A DNA stretch of 47,748 bases from the NCBI GenBank assembly GCA_020848735.1, contig JADLHO010000242.1, positions 1-47,748 on the forward strand, in the 5' to 3' direction. This DNA comes from Planctomycetota bacterium (GTDB lineage Bacteria > Planctomycetota > UBA1135 > UBA2386). Of this stretch, positions 16,869 through 27,179 are shown piece after piece. The position numbers and the translations under genes are program-made. The notes under the pieces were generated by a model that worked only from the letters and a program-made list of their open reading frames with translations, was not told the origin of the DNA and made no database searches. Every line of letters begins with the position of its first letter. Within the stretch, counting starts at the first letter, position 1.

Positions 16869-18599
16869 TCAGTTGCCGAGCCCGAGGTCCAACGCGTTGC
16901 TCGTCTGCAGGCCGAGCGGGTTCGCCGAAGCGACGCCGCTGACCGCCTGGAGATAGACGTGCGCGTTGACGAGCGACGGGTCGAGCGGCAGCGCGAGCGG
17001 CAGCGTGGCGGACGGGCCCGTGAGCGCGACGCCGTAGTTCAAGGCGCCGGTCAGGTCCATGTTGTTCCAGCAGCCCGTCATGCCGATGCCGGACAGGTCG
17101 ACCGGCGCGATCAGGCCGCCGAAGCCGAGCAGGGCCGCGGTGAACGCCGCACCGGCCGGGATGTTGGACATCTGCAGGTCGGGCGTCGTGCCGAGGATCG
17201 GCCGCGTGCTGAGATCGAGCAGGAGGCCCGCCGCGCTCGACGAGTCCAAGCTGAAGGGGAGCAGCGCCGAGAGGTCACGGCTCAGCGGATCCGCGTAGGT
17301 GCCCGCACCCGGCTTGATGCCGACGAGCATCTCGCGCGGCGTGTACGGGTTGTTCACGTTGAGGTAGTGGTACTCGACGCTGCCGTCCGCGAAGAGCTTC
17401 GCCTGGAAGGTGCTCGCGGTCGGGCCACCGAGTGCCGCCGACCAACCGAAGGCGCCGACGCCGTTCCACGTGCAGTAGACGACGGTGTTGCTCGGGTCGA
17501 TGTCGAAGTGGTAGGTGCCACCGCCGCCGGTGCCCGCGGGGTTCGCATTCCAGTCGGTCCAGGCCGGCGCGAGGCGCGGGCCGAGCGTCAGGAGTTCGGT
17601 CGCCGAGGGCGAGAAGTCCGTCGAGGTCGAGGTGCCGTCGAGCCAGACGAAGCCGTTCGTCACCATGCGGAGCTGCGTCGTGCTGCCACCGACGTAGGGG
17701 AAGGCGAAGGGCAGGGTCTGGGCCGGCGAGATGCCGTCGTCGGCGGCCGTGAACGGCGTCGAGATCGGCGCGACGTAGGCGACGGCGATCGCCGAGACGT
17801 CGTAGCCGCCCATCGCGTTGGGCTGCATGCGGATCGCGCTGTTCGAGAGATCGAAGTCACGCGCCGGCGAGAAGAGCTCGTAGAAGGTGCCGTCGTAGCA
17901 GCGCTTGCCGTGCTTCGCCTTCGCGGCGGCCGTCGGGTCCGCGACGTAGTCGAGCTTCACGACGATGCCCGCGGAGGTGTTGAGCGAGCCGGTCGTGGCG
18001 CCCGCGGTCGTGCTGTAGAGACGCGCGGCCGGCGTGCCCGCCGGGATGTGGTAGTCGACGGTCTGCACCGTGCCGAGCGACCAGGAGCCCGCCGCCCAGG
18101 AGATGTCGATGAGGAGGTCGCCGGTCCCCGTGTAGACGAAGGGGTTCTGCAGCGTGATGTCGACGTAGTCGATACCGGGGAAGGCCTGGGCGGTGCTCGC
18201 CACCGTCACGTTGCCCGCATAGACCGTCGCGAGGTCACCACCGAGGTTGTTCGCGAAGGTCGTGCTCGGCGCGGTGACCGGCGTCGCCGACGTGCACATC
18301 TGGATCGTCACGTTGCTCCACGTGCCGCCCGTCAGCACGGTCGTCGTCGACGAGCCGTTCGCGCGGAAGCGCAGGCGCGTGATCGTGATGACCCCACCGG
18401 GCAGCGTGTCGCGCCCGTAGAAGAGCTGATGGCGCATCGCGGTGCCGGTGCCGGTGGCCGAGGCACCGGAGCTCCAGAGCGTGCCGGTCGAAGAGGTGCC
18501 TTCGAAGCCGTTCGCGACGGCGGGCGGGAGGGTGACGGTCTGGGCGGCGACGCTCGCGGCGATCGCGAGGGTGCCGAGGAGGGCGACGACGGTCTTCAT
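16869..18599 (-). CDS. Secreted NIDO-like beta-sandwich protein
   Basis: This 576-residue exported protein starts at the ATG at 18599, which gives a textbook signal peptide (MKTVVALLGTLAIAASVAAQ). The N-terminal 200 residues are Thr/Ser-rich strands with GDLLIDISWAAGS. The centre (about 290-430) resembles NIDO/VPDSG-type modules of surface proteins: LPFAFPYVGG, MVTNGFVWLDG, LGPRLAPAWTDWN, VVYCTWNGVG, then FADGSVEYHY. The last 120 residues (PILGTTPDLQMSN to the end) have the spacing of the C-terminal domain also found in the gene at 2769, but the FGPGC opening is missing. No enzyme motif is seen. It converges with the DUF1501 gene, 28 bases away. A structural or adhesive surface role is an inference. 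Confidence 0.75.
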   Translation of the reverse strand: MKTVVALLGTLAIAASVAAQTVTLPPAVANGFEGTSSTGTLWSSGASATGTGTAMRHQLFYGRDTLPGGVITITRLRFRANGSSTTTVLTGGTWSNVTIQMCTSATPVTAPSTTFANNLGGDLATVYAGNVTVASTAQAFPGIDYVDITLQNPFVYTGTGDLLIDISWAAGSWSLGTVQTVDYHIPAGTPAARLYSTTAGATTGSLNTSAGIVVKLDYVADPTAAAKAKHGKRCYDGTFYELFSPARDFDLSNSAIRMQPNAMGGYDVSAIAVAYVAPISTPFTAADDGISPAQTLPFAFPYVGGSTTQLRMVTNGFVWLDGTSTSTDFSPSATELLTLGPRLAPAWTDWNANPAGTGGGGTYHFDIDPSNTVVYCTWNGVGAFGWSAALGGPTASTFQAKLFADGSVEYHYLNVNNPYTPREMLVGIKPGAGTYADPLSRDLSALLPFSLDSSSAAGLLLDLSTRPILGTTPDLQMSNIPAGAAFTAALLGFGGLIAPVDLSGIGMTGCWNNMDLTGALNYGVALTGPSATLPLALPLDPSLVNAHVYLQAVSGVASANPLGLQTSNALDLGLGN

Positions 18600-18636
18600 C
18601 GGTTCGGTGAGGGAATGGGGGGCGCCACGCAACCGC

Positions 18637-18672
18637 GCGGCGGCGCGGGATCATGGCATCCCGCGTCGCCGC
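18637..18672 (-). terminator. Strong hairpin after the poly-Arg protein gene
   Basis: A 15-base-pair stem with one G-U pair (18637-18651 with 18658-18672) closes a 6-base loop. It lies about 95 bases downstream of the stop codon of the 18767-20593 gene and before the next start on the same strand. No U-run follows, as is common at this GC content, so termination rather than another RNA role is an inference. Confidence 0.45.
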
Positions 18673-18766
18673 CGACATCCCCTCGTTCTTCCCGGGCGAA
18701 GCGCCGCGCGCGCGTGTGCGTGATCCTGCGCGCCGCATCGTTCGCGAGCGTGCGCTGCGATGGGCG

Positions 18767-20593
18767 TCACCCTTCGCCGCCGGGCGCCGGCGCCGCGACG
18801 CCCTCCCCGATGCGCTTGCGCAAAGCGAGACGGAATGCGCCGCGGTCCTCGGGCTCGGCGGGGTGCCAACGCCCCTCCTGCACGCGACGCTGCACCTGCG
18901 CACCGGTGAGCACGAAGCTCGTCACGTGCAGGCCATCGGCGGCGAAGACGTGCACGCGGTTCTTCGGCCCGACGACGACGAGCGTGTCCTGCTCGTCGTC
19001 GCGGAGGATGCGGTCGTCACCGGCCTCGCGCGCATCGTCCCAGCACTTGGTGGTCGGACGCTGCCGCTCGTCGACGCGCTCGTTCGCGTGCTCGGTGCGT
19101 TGCGCCGCGCGGCGCGCGCGACCGGCGAGCTGCTTGGCGAGCTCCTGCAGGAAGGGCAGGACGAATTCCTCGTCGTCGATCGCCTTGCCCGCGGCGTCGA
19201 GCCCCTGGTAGCGCAGCGATTCGCGGTCGAGGCGCTGTTGGAAGCGCTTGAGGATCGCGGGCACCATCGGGTCCGCGACGTCGCGGAGATCCGCACCCGA
19301 GACCCAGTGCAGGCGCAGGCGCATGGCACCGTCCAGGGTCTGCGCGCGCAGGAGCTGGAAGGAGAACGCGGCCTTCTCGTCCTTGCCCGTGAGCTGGTAG
19401 AGACCGGCATCGACCTGGCCGAGCACGCGGAAGACCGGCGACTCGGCGCCGAACTCGTGGAGCTGCTGCGTGCGCAGCACGCGCCCCATGCTCACGCAGG
19501 TGACGACGAGATCCTCGCCGTTGGCGAGGCGGTCGACGCCCTCGGCGCGGCGCTCGACGGCGACCGTCATGAAGTCCGCGAAGGTCGGGCGACCCGTCGA
19601 CCCGTAGCCTTCGAAGACCTGCCGCGGCGACGGCGGCCGCGAGTGCGCTTCGTTCGCGCTGCCGGAGAAGAAGCAGTAGACGGCGCCGGGTTGCAGCGCG
19701 GCCTCGTGTTCGCGCACGTCGCGCACACGCGCGACGATCTGCTCGACGACCTGGCGCGAGGCCTTGTTGCCATCGCGCTCGACGTCGAGCGGCACGCGCA
19801 GCTTGATCTCGAGGAAGCGGGGTCGACCCAGCGAGTCGACGCCCTCGACATCGAGGAGTCGCTCCGCCATCTCCGCGAGCGAGCGCACGGCGAAGGCCGC
19901 GAGCTGGCTCGGGCCGCGCACCGGGCGCGCGTCGCGCGCCGGCCGTTCGTCACGCGCGCGGCGCTCGCGCCGCGCCTCGCGCGCGCGGTCGCGCTCCTCG
20001 CGGCGTCGCTCGCGGGCGCGAGCGCGGTCCGCAGGCGCGGCGGACGCGGCGGCGGCGCCGCCCTCGAGGGATGCGCCGCGTTGCTCGGCGGAGTCCGCCG
20101 CGGGCTGGGACTCGGGTGCCCCCTCGCCGCGCTCGCGGCGACGGCGACGGCGGCGACGGCGCTTCTCGCCGCCGGCGGCATCGTCGTGAGCTGCGGGAGC
20201 CGTCCCGTCGGGAGACGCTTCGCCGGCCTCGCCCGCGGTCTCCAAGGCGATCGACGGCTCGCCGTCCTGACCCGGCACCTCGCCGTGGGTCTCAGCTGGG
20301 GCCTCGCCCGGGGCCGCGCCCTCGGCGCGGCGGCCGCGACGGCGGCGGCGACGGCGGCGACGCGGGCCATCACCCTCCGCGTCGGCCGCGGGAGCCGATC
20401 CGGCCGATCCGGGATCGGCACCCTCCGCCCCGGCGGATCCGCCGGGCGAGGGGAACGCAGGCGCGGCAGGGTCGCCGGCTGCTCCGTCGCCGGCGCGACG
20501 GTCGGAACCGCGCGCCTCGTGGCTGTCGTCTTTCGCGTCGCTCCGGCCGGGGTCCCCCGGCGGAACCGTCTGATCGGCCCGGTCTTCGTTCAC
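18767..20593 (-). CDS. Poly-arginine, low-complexity protein with unassigned C-terminal domain
   Basis: I do not recognise this protein of about 608 residues. The GTG at 20593 was chosen as the start because GAGGA lies six bases before it and the acidic N-terminus begins there. The first 230 residues are low complexity: Asp/Gly/Pro/Ala-rich stretches broken by two runs of eight or more arginines (around residues 75 and 135) and a third Arg/Glu-rich segment (RARERRREERDRAREARRER). The last 370 residues look globular and well conserved in style: SLAEMAERLLDVEGVDSLGR, LKLRVPLDVE-like strands, VYCFFSGSANEAHS and DTLVVVGPKNRVHVFAADG. Arginine-rich tails of this kind often bind RNA or polyanions, as in RNase E linkers, but no S1 or other RNA domain is visible. 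It is transcribed away from cbs. Confidence 0.6.
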   Translation of the reverse strand: MNEDRADQTVPPGDPGRSDAKDDSHEARGSDRRAGDGAAGDPAAPAFPSPGGSAGAEGADPGSAGSAPAADAEGDGPRRRRRRRRRGRRAEGAAPGEAPAETHGEVPGQDGEPSIALETAGEAGEASPDGTAPAAHDDAAGGEKRRRRRRRRRERGEGAPESQPAADSAEQRGASLEGGAAAASAAPADRARARERRREERDRAREARRERRARDERPARDARPVRGPSQLAAFAVRSLAEMAERLLDVEGVDSLGRPRFLEIKLRVPLDVERDGNKASRQVVEQIVARVRDVREHEAALQPGAVYCFFSGSANEAHSRPPSPRQVFEGYGSTGRPTFADFMTVAVERRAEGVDRLANGEDLVVTCVSMGRVLRTQQLHEFGAESPVFRVLGQVDAGLYQLTGKDEKAAFSFQLLRAQTLDGAMRLRLHWVSGADLRDVADPMVPAILKRFQQRLDRESLRYQGLDAAGKAIDDEEFVLPFLQELAKQLAGRARRAAQRTEHANERVDERQRPTTKCWDDAREAGDDRILRDDEQDTLVVVGPKNRVHVFAADGLHVTSFVLTGAQVQRRVQEGRWHPAEPEDRGAFRLALRKRIGEGVAAPAPGGEG

Positions 20594-20741
20594 GAGTTCC
20601 TCGCGGTGTCGTGCCGAATGTAGGGGCGGCAGCGGCGCGAAGGAACGACTCGCTTGCGGCGTTGGGACCGGCGAGGGCGGCTGCTTGAATGGTCCGCCCT
20701 CTCGAAACCCTCGCCGAGCGACGACCCCGCCCCCACGAGCC

Positions 20742-22106
<1,365 letters not shown>

Positions 22107-22118
22107 GCGGGCAGGCAG

Positions 22119-22140
22119 GCGCCGGCGCGGTCGCCGGCGC
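22119..22140 (+). terminator. Hairpin downstream of cbs
   Basis: GCGCCGGCG (22119-22127) pairs perfectly with CGCCGGCGC (22132-22140) around a 4-base loop, 13 bases after the cbs stop codon. There is no U tract. It probably ends the cbs transcript before the lipoprotein gene. Confidence 0.4.
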
Positions 22141-22193
22141 GGGCAATCAGCCGCCGCGGCGACGCGGCGCACGCGGGGACTGGGGAAGGGGAC

Positions 22194-25100
22194 ATGAGCA
22201 CGACGGATCCGAGGATCGGGACGACGAGGACGAACCGGGCGCGCCACGCCATCGCCGGGGGCGCGCTCCTGCTCGCCGCGGGTCTGGCCGCCTGCGGCCG
22301 CGCCATCGACTCGGAGCGACAGCCGGAAGACTGGCCGCGGACCGCTGCCGAAGAGCTCACGCACGCGATCCACGCGCTCGTCCCGGTCGCGCAGATCGAC
22401 GGCGATCGCTGCGTGGTCCGGCTCGGGATGTACGAGACGGAACTCGTCGGCACGACGGCGACGGGCGATCCGATCGCGTATTGCGGCGGCCTCCGCGTCG
22501 CACTCGATTCCGAGCTCCTGCGCCGCGGACGCATCGACGAGATGCTCGCGCTGATGCGCAAGGCCGCGACCCTGGTGACCCCGCCGGACTCGGCTCCGCA
22601 GGACCGCAGCAGTGCGCACGGCCACGTTCGCTTCGAGCCGCTCGTCGGCGTCGTCGCGGTGTTCGCCGACGAGGTGATCGGCACCGAGCACCGCTTCGCG
22701 CGCACGCGTTCGGCCGACGGACCGGCCCGCCGCGAGGCCGCGCATCGCCGCCTGCAGACCGCGATCGACGCGGCCCGCTCTGCGCCGTCGAGGCTCGACG
22801 CCGCGGCGACCGCGGCCTTCGTCGCGACGCTCACCCGCGCGGCGCTCCGCGACGACGCGGATGACGCGGCACCGACGCCGCGCGCCGTGCGCCGCATGCT
22901 CCGTCACGGCTTCGCGCGCCGGGCGCTCGGTGAGCACGATGCCGCGCGCGAGCTGGAGCTGGCCGCGCTCGCGGCGAGCACGCCGCTCGCCGACGAGGAG
23001 TGGCGCGATGGCGCGCTGCGCATCGAGTTCGGCGCGGATGCCTTCGATTCACCTGCCGTGGTCGCCCGTGAACCGCGCGGCAGCCGCCTCGCGCGCCGGG
23101 CGCTGCAGCCGGAGCTGCGCGGCGTGCCCTCGCCCTTCCCCGCCGATGCCTGGCTCGTCGTCGATCTCGTCAGCGGCGCGGATCCGCTGCGACCCTTCGG
23201 CGCGGACTCGGTGCGGGGTGCGCATCTCTTCGCCGACGGCGCGCTCGTCGCGGACTGGACCGTGGGCACCGGCATCGACCTCGAGCTCGCGATCTGGCGG
23301 CGCGCGGTGCGCATCGAGACGCTCGTGCAGACCGCGCAGGTCGACGCGGAGTTCCTGCCGCCGCATGTCGTGATCTCGAACGCACAAGGCGATCGCATCG
23401 CGCTCGTGACGCGGCATGGTGTGCTGCGCCCCCCGCAGGTGGACTCCGCGGCGGACCTCGAACGCTTCCTCGTCGATGCGGCCCGTCAGGCCGGAGACAC
23501 GGCGCATCTCGATCTCGTGACGCGCTGCTTCGTCGAGTACGCGCTCGACGGCGCGGATCGCGCCCTCGCGTGGCTGCCCGGCACGGCGACGTGGCAGGGC
23601 GACCACCACGTCGGCGTCGCCGAACTCCTCGCGACCGGTGCGGGCGGGGTCGCGCGCGGGGACTGCGAGGACTTCGCCGCACTCGCGCTCGAGCTCCTGC
23701 GACGCCGAGGGCGCGCCGCGGAGGAGTTCGGGCTGCCGGACCACAGCGCCGCGCTGTGGCTCGAGGACGAAGGCCATCGCTTCGCCGCGCACGTCGTGCA
23801 GTGCGGCCTCCCCCACAGCTTCTTCGGCGACGACCCCGATGCGGTGATCGGCGCCGCCGCGGCGGCCCTCGACCCGTGGACCGCCTTCGACCCGCGTGCG
23901 GTGCGCGTGCTGCGCCGCAGCGGCGACGAACGCCTCGCGCGCGAGGTGCGCATCGACGCGCGCGGCTTCGTCTCGACGGCGCGTGCACGTCTCGAGCAGC
24001 AGCTCGTGGACGATCTCGACGCCGGTCTGGTCTGCACGGCGGCCGACTTCCTCGCCGCCGAGGTGCTGCGCGACGAACGGCTCGTCGAGCCCGGACTCCT
24101 GCGCCGTCTCGGCGCCCTGCGGCTCGCGACCTGCGAACCACGCGGCGCGATCACGTTGCTCGACCGCGCCGCGACGCAGGAGGCGCAGCCCATCGCACGG
24201 CACTACGTCACGCAGGACAGCCTGCTCGCCGCGCTCGCCGTCGGCGATGCGAGCGACGCCGAGACGCGGCTCGAGAACTACCTGCAGAGCGCGCGCGACG
24301 AGCTCGCCGGGGCGAGTCCGGTGGCACGCACCCTGGCCATCGCCGAGGGCGTCCGCGTGCTGATGGCGCGGAACGCGTACGCGGCGGCGACGCGCGTCGC
24401 GGTCACCTGCCTGCTGCCGGATCTCGACGAACTGCTCGCGGCGAGCGTCGACGAGGACGCCCGTCGGGCGCGGCTGCAGCACGTGGTGGCGATCGCGGCA
24501 GCCCTCGCACCGCAGGCGGCGGACGAGGAGGCGCGCGGCGCGCTCGTGCAGGTCCTCGAGCGGGTGCTCGCCACCCCGGATGCGAGCCGCGAGGCACTTC
24601 GCACGCTGGCGATGAGCGGCGTGCTGCGCGTTCGCCTCGGCGAGACCCGGTGGTTCGCGCAGGCGGCCGGACGCATCGCCCCGGATCCCGAATCGCCGCT
24701 CGACGACCTCGAGGCCTGGTCGCGCTTCGATCGCTGCCCCGAGAGCTGGCTCGCGTCGCTCGAGACGCTCGTCGACCGGCGGCTCGAGGGCACCGCGGCC
24801 CTCGACCTCGCCGCGATCGCCGCGCGCGCGCAGCGCGCCTTCGCACGCGCCGATCCGGCGGACCCGAGTGCCGCGCGCGCGCGCGTCGACGCCCTGTGCA
24901 CCGTGATCCTCGCCGGCCGCGCGCAGACGACGCCGGAGGGTGCTGCCGCGATCCTGCGCGGCGCGGCGCGGCGCTTCGATCGGGACGTCGTCGAAGGGGC
25001 GATCGTGCGGCTCGCGCGTGCGGGCCCGGATCTGCACGCGGCGGAGCTCGCGCGCGGCTGGGCCGCGACGCTCCACGACGACGGCGCGCTCCTCCGCCTC

Positions 25101-25274
25101 GCCTGGCTCGCCGTCGCCGATGGCGCCCTCGAGCTCAGCCGCGAGCTCGCCGCCGACGCCGCGTCGCGCGGTGACGAACACCAGCGCGGACTGCGGCGCC
25201 GCGAGCTCCAGTTCCTGGGCGAGGGGATCGAGCGACAGGCCCGTCTGCGCAGCCCGGGTCAGCCGCCCCGGTGA
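22194..25274 (+). CDS. Large lipoprotein with transglutaminase-like core and helical repeats
   Basis: This 1026-residue protein has an N-terminal lipobox (LAAC, Cys34) after a hydrophobic stretch, so it is probably lipid-anchored outside the cytoplasm. A transglutaminase-like papain-fold core sits near the middle: GDCEDFAALALELL with the candidate nucleophile Cys491, AAHVV with His533, and LDPWTAFD with Asp560. The order and spacing match a Cys-His-Asp triad. The remaining 450 residues are Ala-rich helical repeats of TPR type. The first 450 residues are unassigned (an RIEFGADAFDSP-like beta part is visible). A GGAAGGGG ribosome binding site precedes the ATG at 22194. Members of such families act as peptidases, amidases or inactive scaffolds; which applies here is open. 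Confidence 0.65.
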   Translation: MSTTDPRIGTTRTNRARHAIAGGALLLAAGLAACGRAIDSERQPEDWPRTAAEELTHAIHALVPVAQIDGDRCVVRLGMYETELVGTTATGDPIAYCGGLRVALDSELLRRGRIDEMLALMRKAATLVTPPDSAPQDRSSAHGHVRFEPLVGVVAVFADEVIGTEHRFARTRSADGPARREAAHRRLQTAIDAARSAPSRLDAAATAAFVATLTRAALRDDADDAAPTPRAVRRMLRHGFARRALGEHDAARELELAALAASTPLADEEWRDGALRIEFGADAFDSPAVVAREPRGSRLARRALQPELRGVPSPFPADAWLVVDLVSGADPLRPFGADSVRGAHLFADGALVADWTVGTGIDLELAIWRRAVRIETLVQTAQVDAEFLPPHVVISNAQGDRIALVTRHGVLRPPQVDSAADLERFLVDAARQAGDTAHLDLVTRCFVEYALDGADRALAWLPGTATWQGDHHVGVAELLATGAGGVARGDCEDFAALALELLRRRGRAAEEFGLPDHSAALWLEDEGHRFAAHVVQCGLPHSFFGDDPDAVIGAAAAALDPWTAFDPRAVRVLRRSGDERLAREVRIDARGFVSTARARLEQQLVDDLDAGLVCTAADFLAAEVLRDERLVEPGLLRRLGALRLATCEPRGAITLLDRAATQEAQPIARHYVTQDSLLAALAVGDASDAETRLENYLQSARDELAGASPVARTLAIAEGVRVLMARNAYAAATRVAVTCLLPDLDELLAASVDEDARRARLQHVVAIAAALAPQAADEEARGALVQVLERVLATPDASREALRTLAMSGVLRVRLGETRWFAQAAGRIAPDPESPLDDLEAWSRFDRCPESWLASLETLVDRRLEGTAALDLAAIAARAQRAFARADPADPSAARARVDALCTVILAGRAQTTPEGAAAILRGAARRFDRDVVEGAIVRLARAGPDLHAAELARGWAATLHDDGALLRLAWLAVADGALELSRELAADAASRGDEHQRGLRRRELQFLGEGIERQARLRSPGQPPR

Positions 25275-25323
25275 GGCCGGTCGCACGGGGCGCCGGGCGC
25301 GCGATGCGGCGATCGCAGCAGGC

Positions 25324-25348
25324 ATTCGCGAATCGTCCGGGCTAGGGT
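25324..25348 (+). promoter_or_regulatory. -10 element and palindrome directly before the GalT-like gene
   Basis: TAGGGT (25343-25348) ends seven bases before the ATG at 25356, which would give a leaderless mRNA if it is a -10 box. A perfect 10-base palindrome ATTCGCGAAT (25324-25333) lies in the -35/spacer region, where a repressor would block polymerase. No -35 consensus is visible. Confidence 0.35.
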
Positions 25349-25355
25349 TCCGCGC

Positions 25356-26258
25356 ATGTCGAACACGCGCGTCGAGCGCGACGCGAGCACGGGCCGCCCG
25401 ATCCTCGTCGCGCCCCATCGCCGTGGCCGGCCGATGCACACGGTGCCGGGCAAGGACGGCGCCGAACTCTGTCCGTTCTGCCCAGGGGCCGAGGCGCAGA
25501 CCCCTCCCGAATGCGACGCGGTGCGGCTCGACGGTTCCGCGCCCGACACACCCGGCTGGCTCGCACGCGCGTTCCCGAACCGCTACCCGGCGAGTCCCGC
25601 GCACGAGGTGATCGCCGAGGGCCCCGTGCACACCGCGCGGCCGGCGGCGCTCGACGCCACCACCGTGCGGCACGTGCTCGCGCTCTGGCGGCGACGCATC
25701 GCGCAGGTCGAGTCACGGCCCGGCATCGCACACGCATTCCTCTTCAAGAACGTCGGTCGCGAGGCGGGTGCGTCGATCGCGCACAACCACAGCCAGCTGC
25801 TCGGCATGAGCGAGCTGCCGCCACGCCTCGCGCTCGAACGCGAACTCGACCGCCGCCACGGCGGGCACGTCGCACGCGAACTCGAACACGCGGAGCGCGA
25901 GCGGCGCATCGTGGGCGCGACGCGCCGCTTCGCGCTCTTCGCACCGCGCCATCCGAAGCTGCCGCTCGAGACCTGGCTGGCCCCCTTCGATCCCGCCGAC
26001 GAGTTCGACGCCGCGAGCGACGATGCCGAACTCGCGACGCTGCTCGTCGAGCTCTTCGGTGCGATCGATGCCGCGCTGCACGCGCCGCCGTTCAACCTCT
26101 GGTTGCACCGCATCCCGGGCGAGGCCTTCCACTGGCACTTCGAGTGTCAGCCGCGGACCGGCTTCCTCGCGGGTCTCGAACTCGGTGCCGACGCCTACAT
26201 CAACTCGCTCGACGGCGTCGACGGCGCGCGTCGCCTCCGCGAAGCCCGGTCGCGGTGA
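25356..26258 (+). CDS. galT: GalT-like nucleotidyltransferase (HIT superfamily)
   Basis: This 300-residue protein has the double-HIT fold of galactose-1-phosphate uridylyltransferases, which move a UMP (or AMP) group between sugar phosphates through a uridylyl-histidine. A zinc-type CPFC is at residues 39-42. The catalytic motif is HNHSQ (143-147) with the nucleophile expected at His145; the usual form is HPHxQ, so Pro is replaced by Asn. The second domain has FHWHFE (His259, His261), a likely metal or product site, and GLELGADAYIN. The length suits the short bacterial and ADP-glucose-phosphorylase-like branch. No gal genes are adjacent, so the substrate is uncertain. The start lies seven bases after a TAGGGT hexamer. 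A 13-base sequence repeated in tandem (26261-26288) follows the stop. Confidence 0.8.
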   Translation: MSNTRVERDASTGRPILVAPHRRGRPMHTVPGKDGAELCPFCPGAEAQTPPECDAVRLDGSAPDTPGWLARAFPNRYPASPAHEVIAEGPVHTARPAALDATTVRHVLALWRRRIAQVESRPGIAHAFLFKNVGREAGASIAHNHSQLLGMSELPPRLALERELDRRHGGHVARELEHAERERRIVGATRRFALFAPRHPKLPLETWLAPFDPADEFDAASDDAELATLLVELFGAIDAALHAPPFNLWLHRIPGEAFHWHFECQPRTGFLAGLELGADAYINSLDGVDGARRLREARSR

Positions 26259-26260
26259 GG

Positions 26261-26288
26261 CTGGCCGCGCTGAGTCTGGCCGCGCTGA
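26261..26288 (+). repeat. Two tandem copies of a 13-base sequence
   Basis: CTGGCCGCGCTGA occurs at 26261-26273 and 26276-26288, a period of 15 bases, immediately after the galT-like stop codon. Only two copies exist; it is probably a local duplication without known role. Confidence 0.5.
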
Positions 26289-26372
26289 CGCAGGGCGCGC
26301 CTCGTCGGCCCGCAGCGCCGGGCGACCGGAGCTCCGCGCGTATCATCCGCCGCCCCGCGTGATCTCGCCTGC

Positions 26373-27179
26373 ATGACCGAACCGCTGCCCCGTCCCGTCG
26401 CGCTCCGCGCGAGCCTCGCGATCGCGCTCTGGGCGCTCGCCCTCGCGATCCTCGCGCTCGTGCTGCTGGGCGACCGCGACCCGGTCGGCGCGCTGGAGGT
26501 CGCGACGCGGGGCCTCGACGCCGCCGGCTCGCTCGCGATCGCCGTCGCAGTCGCCGCGCTCGCGGCGGTCCTGCTCTGGCCACCCTCGATCCTCGCGATG
26601 CGCATCTGGCTGCAGCGGCAGAAGGAGAAGCTCGGCGTCGACGAACGACCGCTCCAGGAGGCGCAGGCCCGACTCGCGCACTTCGAGAACGCGGCCGACC
26701 GGTCGACGCTCGGCCGCGGCTGGCTGCGGCGCGGCGACGCGAAGCGGGCGGCCACCGCGCTGGCGCGCGCGGTCGAGCTGGACCCCCAGTCGGCGGGCAT
26801 CTGCTGGCTCCTCGGCGAAGCCCTGCGCGAGCTCGGCGACCTGCGAGGCGCCGCGGCGGCCCTGCGTCGCGCGGTCGAACTCGACGAGACGATCGGCTTC
26901 GGTGCCGCGCTGCTCGCCTGGGGCACGGTGCTCGAACGGCTCGGCGACCCGAGCGCGGCCGAGGCGGTCCTGTCGCGCCACGAGGCCCGCCACGGGCCGT
27001 CGCGCCGCGCCGATCTCGTGCGGGCGCGTGCTGCGCGGGCGCGCGGCGATCGCGCGGCGGCCGCAGCCTTCCTCGAGCGCGCCGCGCGGCCGATCGAGAC
27101 GCAGGGCCCCGTCCCCCTCGAGGAGCGCTACGCGCGGGCCTGTGCGCGCGTCGCGCGCCTGCGGCGGAGGGCGCCTTGA
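26373..27179 (+). CDS. TPR protein with two N-terminal membrane helices
   Basis: This 268-residue protein has two hydrophobic helices near residues 14-32 and 50-71, then a basic stretch (RIWLQRQKEKLG) that probably stays in the cytosol. Residues 100-240 form at least four TPR-type helix pairs (GWLRRGDAKRAATALARAVELDP, LGEALRELGDLRGAAAALRRAVELDE, followed by two weaker units). Such proteins usually tether partner proteins at the membrane. Its last four bases (ATGA) overlap the start of the rhomboid gene, so the two are translationally coupled and may work together. A TATCAT hexamer at 26341-26346 is a possible -10 element 26 bases before the start. Confidence 0.75.
   Translation: MTEPLPRPVALRASLAIALWALALAILALVLLGDRDPVGALEVATRGLDAAGSLAIAVAVAALAAVLLWPPSILAMRIWLQRQKEKLGVDERPLQEAQARLAHFENAADRSTLGRGWLRRGDAKRAATALARAVELDPQSAGICWLLGEALRELGDLRGAAAALRRAVELDETIGFGAALLAWGTVLERLGDPSAAEAVLSRHEARHGPSRRADLVRARAARARGDRAAAAAFLERAARPIETQGPVPLEERYARACARVARLRRRAP

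Noticed and set aside
20140..20370. Triplet-rich stretches as a microsatellite or CRISPR-like array
   Set aside because: They encode arginine runs in frame and have no unit/spacer structure.
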